Shown here: positions 57,918 to 64,000 of the stretch, in pieces | Position numbering within the stretch: the first letter of the stretch is position 1 | How the letters are laid out: the number at the start of each line of letters is the position of its first letter | Source: Nocardia jiangxiensis NBRC 101359 | Lineage (GTDB): Bacteria > Actinomycetota > Actinomycetes > Mycobacteriales > Mycobacteriaceae | NCBI RefSeq assembly: GCF_000308615.1 | Contig: NZ_BAGB01000061.1 | Location: forward strand, 124,001-188,000 | Reading direction: 5' to 3' | DNA length: 64,000 nucleotides | Notes under the pieces: generated by a model | Seen by the model: the letters and a program-made list of their open reading frames with translations, nothing else | What the model was told of the DNA's origin: nothing | Databases searched by the model: none | Program-made: the position numbers and the translations under genes

Positions 57918-58498
57918 CAGACCGCGCCGATAAGCCACGTGCCCGCCTGGAGACCCCGGTCGAGAGCAGATTCCGATTCGATTTCGACGCCGAGGCGATG
58001 GCCAGGACCAGCGAGCGGATTGCCCGATTCCTGGGCACCGGCCGCTATCTGGTGATCCAGACCGTCATCGTGTTCGTGTGGATCGTGCTGAACATCTTCA
58101 CGATCGCCCTGCGCTGGGATCCCTATCCGTTCATCCTGCTCAACCTGGCCTTCTCCACTCAGGCCGCCTATGCCGCGCCGCTGATCCTGCTGGCGCAGAA
58201 CCGGCAGGACAACCGGGACCGGGTCTCGCTCGAAGAGGATCGTCGCCGCTCCGCGCAGACCAAGGCCGATACCGAGTTCCTGGCCCGCGAACTGGCGGCG
58301 TTGCGGATCGCGGTGGGTGAGGTGGCCACGCGCGACTATCTGCGCCGAGAGCTGGAGGACATCAAGGGCATGCTGAACCGGATCGAGTCCATCGCCCCGC
58401 TGGACGATGAAGATCCGGGCGATGGGGCCAAAACGAGGAAGAGTACCGATCGAAAGCGGGGCCCGGTACCGATTTCGCCACAACTGAGCGGCAACTGA
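57914..58498 (+). CDS. DUF1003 membrane protein
   Basis: 194 residues from the GTG at 57914, overlapping the MgtE-like stop by 4 bp. Two helices (YLVIQTVIVFVWIVLNIFTIAL and PFILLNLAFSTQAAYAAPLILLAQN) with the family signature W-D-P-Y-P-F-I-L-L-N, then a charged coiled coil (RVSLEEDRRRSAQTKADTEFLARELAALR). Translational coupling and conserved adjacency suggest that it is the membrane partner of the soluble MgtE-like protein. Confidence 0.9.
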   Translation: MTDRADKPRARLETPVESRFRFDFDAEAMARTSERIARFLGTGRYLVIQTVIVFVWIVLNIFTIALRWDPYPFILLNLAFSTQAAYAAPLILLAQNRQDNRDRVSLEEDRRRSAQTKADTEFLARELAALRIAVGEVATRDYLRRELEDIKGMLNRIESIAPLDDEDPGDGAKTRKSTDRKRGPVPISPQLSGN

Positions 58499-58533
58499 CC
58501 GCAAATATCGACAACATCGTCGTGACCCATAGG

Positions 58534-58539
58534 TAACCT
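58534..58539 (+). promoter_or_regulatory. Possible -10 of the first transglycosylase gene
   Basis: TAACCT lies about 64 nt before the GTG at 58603. The same hexamer within GGTAACCT occurs before the second transglycosylase at 60138-60143. Confidence 0.4.
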
Positions 58540-58602
58540 GGATCACGTTGTTCGGAACGGCGGGTTGTACCCGAGCCGCTCACATGACCAGAGGGGATTG
58601 GT

Positions 58603-60084
58603 GTGTCGATGCGAATATCTGGACCGGTTACCGTATCGGCGCTGGTGGCGGCAGGTTTAGTGGCCTCGGGCTCGGCAGCTCAGACCGCTGTGCACTCACA
58701 CTCGCAGACCGTGTCCGAACCGCAACTCGCGGCCGCCGCCGACCCCGCGGTTTCGGCCGCGGCCCCCACCGATGAGACCTTCGGCCTCGTTCCCGCCGCG
58801 CCCGAACCCGCCCGCAAACTTCGCGCGATGTCCGCGCCGACCGACGATCTCCCGCTGTTCGGCGGCACGATGCCGTTGCAGGACATCTTGGTCCCGGGCG
58901 GAGCCGGAGTCTTCGGCATCCCGGAGATCGTGCTGGCGGCCTATCGCAATGCCGAGCTGGCGCTGGCGTCCTCGGATCCCGGCTGCGGGCTGAACTGGAG
59001 TCTGCTGGCGGGTATCGGCAAGATCGAATCGAACCACGCCGGTAACGGCCGCACCGACGCCAACGGCACGACTGTCGGGGTGATCTACGGCCCGTCCCTG
59101 GACGGCACGCTGCCCGGCAACGAGGTGCTCAAATCCAGTGACGGCGGTTTCGTGCGCGCCATCGGCCCGATGCAGTTCCTGCCGGGCACATGGGCCGAAT
59201 ACGCCTCCGACGGCCGGGGCACCGGCCGTCCGGACCCCAACAACGTCTTCGACGCCGCACTCGCCGCGGGCAAATATCTGTGCTCGGGCGGGCTGAACCT
59301 GCGCGATCCGCAGCAGCAGCTGCGCGCGGTGCTGCGCTACAACAACTCCATCGCCTACGCCTCGGAAGTGTTGAGCTGGGCCAACGCCTACCGGACCGGC
59401 GGCGTCCCGACCCAGGTCACCATCTCCCCGGATCTGGTTGCGCCGGGCACGATGCCCGAGGGCGCGGGATCGGATATGACCGCGGCCAATTCGAAGGTGA
59501 CCGCCGCCCCCGGCCCCGCCACCCAGGCCCCGGTCACCGGCGGCGGCAACCAGCCCGCGCCGACGCCGCCGACGCAGGTGATGATCAATATCCCTGGGCT
59601 GCCGCCGATTCCGTGCGGCGTCTTCTGCCCACCGCCGCAGCAGCCCGCGCCCTGCGACCCCGCCACCACGCCGATCCCGGCGCAGAATCAGGATCCGCGC
59701 AACCCGCTGGCCCAATTCCTCCGGTGGGCTCCGGGAGTGCTTGCGGGCCAGGCAAATCCGGGCACACCGGCGAAACCCGGCGATCCGGCCGCAGCTCCCC
59801 AGGCCGATCCGACGGACCCGAACGCCCAGCAGTCGCAACAGCCTGCGGCCTGCACGCAACCGCAGGCACCGGCCGAGATGCAGTCGGCGCCGGGCACCCC
59901 GGACGTCCAGCAAGCCCCGGCGCCCGCACCGGCTATTACGCCGCAACAGCCTGCGCCACCGGCGAAGACGCCCGATCCCGCACCGCCCGCGGCGCCCGCG
60001 CCCGCGCCCACCGTCGCACCGGCTCCGCCGGGAATCACGCTGCCGTTCGGCATCGTCATCCCGCCGCCGCCGGCCCCTCGGTAA
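58603..60084 (+). CDS. Secreted lytic murein transglycosylase with Pro-rich tail
   Basis: 493 residues from the GTG at 58603, with GAGGGG 6 nt upstream. A signal peptide (ISGPVTVSALVAAGLVASGSAAQTA) precedes the catalytic domain at about 100-270: LNWSLLAGIGKIESNHAG with the catalytic Glu, then VRAIGPMQFLPGTWAEYASDGRG and KYLCSGGLNLRDPQQQLRAVLRYNNS. The last ~200 residues are Pro/Ala-rich (PPAKTPDPAPPAAPAPAP), probably spanning the wall. It cleaves peptidoglycan glycan strands with anhydro-muropeptide formation. Tandem with a shorter paralogue. Confidence 0.9.
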   Translation: MSMRISGPVTVSALVAAGLVASGSAAQTAVHSHSQTVSEPQLAAAADPAVSAAAPTDETFGLVPAAPEPARKLRAMSAPTDDLPLFGGTMPLQDILVPGGAGVFGIPEIVLAAYRNAELALASSDPGCGLNWSLLAGIGKIESNHAGNGRTDANGTTVGVIYGPSLDGTLPGNEVLKSSDGGFVRAIGPMQFLPGTWAEYASDGRGTGRPDPNNVFDAALAAGKYLCSGGLNLRDPQQQLRAVLRYNNSIAYASEVLSWANAYRTGGVPTQVTISPDLVAPGTMPEGAGSDMTAANSKVTAAPGPATQAPVTGGGNQPAPTPPTQVMINIPGLPPIPCGVFCPPPQQPAPCDPATTPIPAQNQDPRNPLAQFLRWAPGVLAGQANPGTPAKPGDPAAAPQADPTDPNAQQSQQPAACTQPQAPAEMQSAPGTPDVQQAPAPAPAITPQQPAPPAKTPDPAPPAAPAPAPTVAPAPPGITLPFGIVIPPPPAPR

Positions 60085-60137
60085 CGCTAAACCGAGAAGA
60101 CCATCACGAAGGAGTAACGAAAAGATCTCGGATGCGG

Positions 60138-60143
60138 TAACCT
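60138..60143 (+). promoter_or_regulatory. Possible -10 of the second transglycosylase gene
   Basis: TAACCT, about 53 nt before the GTG at 60197, mirrors the element before the first transglycosylase. Confidence 0.4.
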
Positions 60144-60196
60144 TCAATCGTTGTGTCACGCAAAGCTCACAGCGAGCATTGGAGGGTCACCACACA

Positions 60197-61042
60197 GTGG
60201 GACGTCACCGCAAGCAGCCGGAGCCCGTATTCCGGCGCGGATCTGTTATCGCGTTGGCTGGTCTCGTCCCCGCAGGGGTCGTGACGGTCAGCACCGCCTC
60301 CGCCTCGGAGCTGAACACCGGAGAGTTCGCGGCCTTGTCGGCGGCGCAACACAATTCGGGCGCACAGCAGGCTCAGGTCGCCACCGCCGCAGCGGTCTCC
60401 GAGGAGACCATGCACCTGGCGAAGCACCCCGGGCCGCCGGTCGTGGAATCGGTTGCGCTGCCGGAGAATCGGGCCCAGGCGCAGGTTCCGGCCGGTCCGC
60501 TGGGCATGCCCGGCGTGGCCTACGCCGCCTACCAGAACGCCGAGCACATCCTGGCCCAGGAGGATCCGAACTGCCATATGTCGTGGTCGATGCTGGCCGG
60601 TATCGGTCAGATCGAATCGCATCAGGCGTACGGCAAGCTCGACGCCGACGGCAATCCGATCGAGCCGATCTACGGTCCGGTCCTGGACGGCAGCCTCTAC
60701 GGCAACAACGTCGTCCCGGAGACCGACGGCGGCGCACTGGACGGCATGGCGAGCTACGCCCGCGCGGTCGGCCCCATGCAGTTCCTGCCCGACACCTACC
60801 GCAAGTACGCGGGCGATGCCCGCGGCTCCGGCATCTCCGATCCGCAGAACATCTACGACGCCTCGCTGACCGCGGGCAAGTATCTGTGCGAGGGCGGGCT
60901 GGACATGCGGGATCTGTCCCAGCAGTCGCGGGCCATCATGCGCTACAACAACTCGATGGCCTACGTCGCGAACGTCATGGCGTGGGAGACCGCCTACCGC
61001 ACCGGCGTCACCCCGCACGCCGCGGACCTGCCCACCATCTGA
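60197..61042 (+). CDS. Secreted lytic murein transglycosylase, short paralogue
   Basis: 281 residues from the GTG at 60197, with GGAGGG 10 nt upstream; the frame is open far upstream, overlapping the previous gene, but that part is a shadow. Signal segment VIALAGLVPAGVVTVSTASASE. The catalytic domain parallels the preceding gene: MSWSMLAGIGQIESHQAYGKLDADGNPIEPIYGPVLDGSLYGNN, ARAVGPMQFLPDTYRKYAGDARGSGISDPQNIYDASLTAGKYLCEGGLDMRD. It ends just after the domain, without the Pro-rich tail. Confidence 0.9.
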   Translation: MGRHRKQPEPVFRRGSVIALAGLVPAGVVTVSTASASELNTGEFAALSAAQHNSGAQQAQVATAAAVSEETMHLAKHPGPPVVESVALPENRAQAQVPAGPLGMPGVAYAAYQNAEHILAQEDPNCHMSWSMLAGIGQIESHQAYGKLDADGNPIEPIYGPVLDGSLYGNNVVPETDGGALDGMASYARAVGPMQFLPDTYRKYAGDARGSGISDPQNIYDASLTAGKYLCEGGLDMRDLSQQSRAIMRYNNSMAYVANVMAWETAYRTGVTPHAADLPTI

Positions 61043-61100
61043 CACAGCCGACGGACTCGGCCGACGAGTTCGGCCGAACCGCCGAAGCGGACGCCAGCAA

Positions 61101-61475
61101 CACGGTTCGCGGTCCGTCGCGCCGTTCGGACGCGTAGCGGCTGCGAGGAACGAGTACCGACACAGGGCTGAACGGCGAGACTCCAGGCGCCGCGAACACG
61201 CCGCAGCGAGGCGGAGCCAATCAAACACGGTTCGCGGCCCGTCTCGCCGTTCGGACGCGTGGCGGGTGCGAGGAACGAGTGCCCGACACGGGGCCGAGCG
61301 ACGGGACTCCAGGGGCCGCGAACAGCCGGAGCGCAGCGGAGGCAATCAAACACCGTTCGCGGCCCGTCTCGCCGTTCGGACGCGTGGCGGCTGCGAAGAA
61401 CGAGTACCCGACACCGGGGCCGAACGGTGAGACTTCGGGGGCCGCGAACAGCCGGAGCGGAGCGGAGGCAGAAAA
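61101..61475 (+). repeat. Three tandem 125-bp direct repeats
   Basis: Units at 61101-61225, 61226-61350 and 61351-61475 each begin CACGGTTCGCGG or CACCGTTCGCGG and end in GGAGCGxAGCGGAGGC followed by AATCAAA or AGAAA. They are similar but not identical (for example GTCCGTCGCGCCG against GCCCGTCTCGCCG). The period is not a multiple of three and no frame reads through, so the array is non-coding. It fills the 454-bp gap before mrp. A VNTR-like element. Confidence 0.85.
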
Positions 61476-61484
61476 TACAGTCGC

Positions 61485-61490
61485 TAGACT
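61485..61490 (+). promoter_or_regulatory. -10 element, leaderless promoter of mrp
   Basis: TAGACT is followed by 6 nt and the ATG at 61497. It lies 9 nt beyond the end of the 125-bp repeat array. Confidence 0.5.
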
Positions 61491-61496
61491 CGGCTC

Positions 61497-62633
61497 ATGC
61501 CAGTGGTAACGGAATCGGATGTGCGGGGCGCCCTCGCGAAGGTGATCGACCCGGAGATTCGCAAGCCGATCACCGAACTGGGCATGGTCAGGGATGTCCG
61601 GGTCGGTGACGACGGCACTGTCGACGTCGGGATCTACCTGACCACCGCGGCGTGCCCGATGCGCACCGAGATCAGCGATCGGGTCTCTCGCGCGATTGCC
61701 GATGTGCCCGGTGCGGGCGCGATCACCGTGGAACTCGACGTGATGAACGACGAGCAGCGCACCGAACTGCGCAAGCAGTTGCGCGGCGATGCCGCCGAAC
61801 CGGTGATCCCGTTCGCTCAGCCCGGTTCGCTGACCCGCGTCTACGCGGTCGCCTCCGGTAAGGGCGGGGTCGGAAAGTCCAGTGTCACCGTCAATCTCGC
61901 GGCCGCGATGGCCGCGCGCGGTCTGTCGGTGGGCGTGCTGGACGCGGACATCTACGGCCATTCGGTACCTCGCATGCTCGGCACCGATCAGCGGCCCACC
62001 CAGGTCGAGCGGATGATCATGCCGCCGATCTCGCACGAGGTGAAGGTCATCTCGATCGCGATGTTCACCCAGGGCAATACGCCCGTGGTGTGGCGCGGCC
62101 CGATGTTGCATCGCGCGCTGCAGCAGTTCCTCGCCGACGTGTTCTGGGGCGATCTGGACATCCTGCTGCTGGATCTGCCGCCCGGCACCGGTGACGTCGC
62201 GATCTCCATCGCCCAGCTCGTCCCCAATGCCGAGATCCTGGTGGTGACCACACCTCAACCGGCCGCGGCCGAGGTCGCCGAGCGGGCCGGGGCGATCGCC
62301 CTGCAAACCCGTCAGCGAATCGCGGGCGTGGTGGAGAACATGTCCTGGCTGGATCTGCCCGACGGGTCCCGGATGGACCTGTACGGCTCCGGCGGCGGCC
62401 AGGACGTCGCCGATCGCCTCACCCAGGCCGTCGGCGCGAACGTCCCTCTCCTGGGCCAGATCCCGATCACCCAGGAACTCCGCGAGGCAGGCGACGAAGG
62501 CACCCCCATCGTCCTGAGCTCCCCCGACAACCCGGCCGCGCAGGCCCTGCGCGACATCGCCGAGAAGCTCGCCGTCCGCCGCCGCGGCCTGGCAGGCATG
62601 TCCCTCGGAATCGACACCACGAGGCATCTCTGA
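61497..62633 (+). CDS. mrp: Mrp/NBP35-family iron-sulfur cluster carrier ATPase
   Basis: 378 residues from a leaderless ATG. An N-terminal MIP18 (DUF59) domain (TESDVRGALAKVIDPEIRKPITELGMVRDV) is followed by the P-loop ATPase: deviant Walker A VASGKGGVGKSSVTVNLA, GVLDADIYGHSVPRMLG, and LLLDLPPGTGDVAISIAQL. Mrp proteins assemble or carry Fe-S clusters. The paired CxxC motif of many family members is not evident in the C-terminal region, as in actinobacterial Mrp. It corresponds to Rv1229c in a conserved neighbourhood (from memory). Confidence 0.93.
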   Translation: MPVVTESDVRGALAKVIDPEIRKPITELGMVRDVRVGDDGTVDVGIYLTTAACPMRTEISDRVSRAIADVPGAGAITVELDVMNDEQRTELRKQLRGDAAEPVIPFAQPGSLTRVYAVASGKGGVGKSSVTVNLAAAMAARGLSVGVLDADIYGHSVPRMLGTDQRPTQVERMIMPPISHEVKVISIAMFTQGNTPVVWRGPMLHRALQQFLADVFWGDLDILLLDLPPGTGDVAISIAQLVPNAEILVVTTPQPAAAEVAERAGAIALQTRQRIAGVVENMSWLDLPDGSRMDLYGSGGGQDVADRLTQAVGANVPLLGQIPITQELREAGDEGTPIVLSSPDNPAAQALRDIAEKLAVRRRGLAGMSLGIDTTRHL

Positions 62634-62664
62634 GCTCGTTCGGATATCCGATACGAGAGACGAG

Positions 62665-63591
62665 CTACAGGATGTTCCAGCGGGATGGGATGCCTGCGCG
62701 CAGGGCTGCTATCCGGCGCAGGACCTCTCGGGCGCACGGGGTGTCGGGGGCGGATTTGTAGGCGTTGGTGGTGATCATGCGGAGTTCGCGCAGGTCGCGG
62801 AGCCAGGAATAGCCGGGCCAGGTGCGGATGTCGAAACCGTAGGCGTGGCAGAACTTCTCGTATTCGGCGGCGGGGTGGGCGAAGCGGCGGCAGTGCACCT
62901 CGAGGGTGACCAGATCCCATTCGGGGTGCCCGTATGCCGCACTCTCCCAGTCGCACAGGACGCCGCGGCCGGTGGCCTGGTCCCACAGCATGTTCCGATG
63001 ATGGGCGTCGCCGTGGATGAGCCCCGGCGGCAGGACGAAGCTGATTTCGGCGGCGCGGGCGGCCAGGCGGGCTCGTTCGGCACGCAGCAGCGCGCGGTCC
63101 TCGGAGGTCAGGATCCGGCTCGCCGCAATGGATTGCGCGATCCGGGTGAAGGTTCCGGCCAGATGGCGAGCGGGCAGCCATTGCGGTGGGCGGGTGCGCA
63201 GCGAATGCAGCATCGACAGAGGCGCGGCGAGATCCGGCGCGGTGATCTCGCGAAATTGCGGCAGGTAGCGCCAGAAGGTGATCGCGGAGCCGCCGATCTC
63301 CATCGGCTGCCGCACCGGCGCGAGCCCCACCACCGGCACCTGCCTGGCCTGCAACCAGCGCACCAGCGCGACCACGTCGACCGGCGACCGGCCCTGGCAG
63401 GGCCGATCGATCTTCACCACCACCGGAGCGCTCACCAATCGGTACACCGCATTGGTGTGATGTCGCAGCAGCTGCGCACCGGCGTGATCCAGACCCACTG
63501 CACGGGAGGCGTGTTCGAGTATCGACTGGGTCCGCTCCGGAGTGAACGCCGGTGCGGCAACCGGTTCGGCCGGTTCGAACGTCGTGATCAC
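62665..63591 (-). CDS. Aminoglycoside phosphotransferase (APH)-family kinase
   Basis: 308 residues from the GTG at 63591, with AGGGG 7 nt upstream; the frame is open to an ATG at 63627 without a good ribosome site. Kinase-like motifs: VVVKIDRP for the ATP Lys, GLIHGDAHHRNMLWDQATG for the catalytic loop with Asp, and LCDWESAAYGHPEWDL for the metal Asp. The family phosphorylates diverse small molecules; antibiotic resistance cannot be claimed. It follows a probable TPR regulator gene, an arrangement frequent in Nocardia and Streptomyces. Confidence 0.87.
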   Translation of the reverse strand: MITTFEPAEPVAAPAFTPERTQSILEHASRAVGLDHAGAQLLRHHTNAVYRLVSAPVVVKIDRPCQGRSPVDVVALVRWLQARQVPVVGLAPVRQPMEIGGSAITFWRYLPQFREITAPDLAAPLSMLHSLRTRPPQWLPARHLAGTFTRIAQSIAASRILTSEDRALLRAERARLAARAAEISFVLPPGLIHGDAHHRNMLWDQATGRGVLCDWESAAYGHPEWDLVTLEVHCRRFAHPAAEYEKFCHAYGFDIRTWPGYSWLRDLRELRMITTNAYKSAPDTPCAREVLRRIAALRAGIPSRWNIL

Positions 63592-63673
63592 CGCGGACCC
63601 CTTCCGCCGAAGACCACCGAATGCCACAGCGCGTCGGCGGAATCGAATCCGCGGGCAGGACAGAACCGTTCGA

Positions 63674-64000
63674 TCACTGCGCGACCTCCGCTCGGACGGA
63701 AACCAGATGCCGCAGCTCGTCCACCTGACGACGCCCGCGGCCGCGTTCCCCGATGGCGTCCACCACCGCGGCCGCCCGGGTCAGCACGATCGTGGTGCGA
63801 TGTTCCGGCGGCAACGTGGTCAGCACCTGTGCGGCCAACTCGCACGCCTCGTCCACCGCGCCGTCGACGGCGTAGCCGATCGCGGTGTCGAGTTCGATGA
63901 GCGCGGGATCGACCACCACGTCCGGACTCATCCGATACAGCTGCAACGCCTGCTCCTGCACCCGTCGCGCCGCATCGGTCCGCCCGAGATTGGTCAGAAT
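63674..64000 (-). CDS. C-terminal end of a probable TPR-containing regulator (runs off the window)
   Basis: Only the last ~108 residues are in the window; the frame is open to the edge and must continue beyond 64000. The visible part is helical (ILTNLGRTDAARRVQEQALQLYRMSP, PALIELDTAIGYAVDGAVDEACELAAQVLTTLP, RRQVDELRHLVSVRAEVAQ), the pattern of the C-terminal tetratricopeptide-like region of actinobacterial XRE-type regulators. It lies 82 bp upstream of the APH-family kinase gene and is probably cotranscribed. The DNA-binding part is not visible, so the regulator role is inferred. Confidence 0.6.
   Translation of the reverse strand: MLTNLGRTDAARRVQEQALQLYRMSPDVVVDPALIELDTAIGYAVDGAVDEACELAAQVLTTLPPEHRTTIVLTRAAAVVDAIGERGRGRRQVDELRHLVSVRAEVAQ

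Noticed and set aside
58540..58602. c-di-AMP (ydaO-type) riboswitch before the transglycosylase genes, as known upstream of some actinobacterial cell-wall hydrolase genes
   Set aside because: The leaders of about 50-65 nt are too short and lack the conserved riboswitch blocks.
60994..61353. Minus-strand open frames through the 125-bp repeats with recurring ASERRDGPRTV-like words
   Set aside because: The period of 125 is not divisible by three, so the words recur in different frames; they are products of the DNA repeat, not of a protein.
61101..61475. CRISPR array
   Set aside because: Three contiguous 125-bp units without unique spacers and no cas genes; this is a tandem repeat.

Overview
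The window is high-GC actinobacterial DNA, most likely from Nocardia or a close mycolate-containing relative. The evidence is a Kgd protein very close to the mycobacterial form (E2-like acyltransferase domain fused to the 2-oxoglutarate decarboxylase), a small hemophore-like secreted protein, MTB12-like and osmoprotectant lipoproteins, many GTG and TTG starts, and recurrent leaderless promoters of the form TANNNT followed 6-7 nt later by ATG or GTG. Genus is inferred from protein resemblance remembered from known families; no database search was possible.

Layout. 1-5668: tyrosine phosphatase, Xi-class GST-like reductase, enoyl-CoA hydratase, an atypical C-terminally truncated adenylate-forming protein, then a VOC protein and an AraC regulator. 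5918-12447: an EcsC-like protein with an ABC ATPase and permease, followed by a large fused two-half ABC exporter. 12709-21703: kgd, a PadR regulator with an MFS pump carrying three C-terminal carboxypeptidase-regulatory-like repeats, and a membrane-anchored molybdopterin oxidoreductase. 21918-26891: an HtrA/PepD-like protease, then an isolated two-gene unit (ATP-grasp ligase plus a 665-residue protein with a papain-like Cys-His-Asn pattern), both starting with TTG. This pair is the best candidate for an undescribed system.

26995-32925: fadD, then a Baeyer-Villiger-type flavoprotein monooxygenase, short-chain dehydrogenase and esterase operon, divergent from a TetR gene with a clean operator and two leaderless promoters. 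The order suggests a route alcohol to ketone to ester to acid plus alcohol to acyl-CoA. 32964-40316: MFS pump with MTB12-like lipoprotein, and a complete OpuC-type osmoprotectant ABC system with a second, divergent binding protein. 40335-47756: a NarL-type two-component system with a small membrane protein, a DUF1800-DUF1501 pair, and an OmpR-type two-component system whose probable 8+3+8 direct-repeat box occurs both upstream of the regulator and upstream of the hemophore-like gene.

47845-64000: GH27 alpha-galactosidase, malic enzyme, FAD oxidoreductase, small membrane protein, PHP phosphoesterase, SUFU-like protein, GSP17M-like protein, CitE-like lyase, a soluble MgtE-sensor protein coupled to DUF1003, two tandem lytic transglycosylases, a 3 x 125-bp tandem repeat with a dispersed relative at 54188, Mrp, an APH-family kinase and the end of a probable TPR regulator running off the window. 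The block mrp-transglycosylase-DUF1003-MgtE-like-GSP17M resembles the M. tuberculosis Rv1229c-Rv1234 neighbourhood (from memory).
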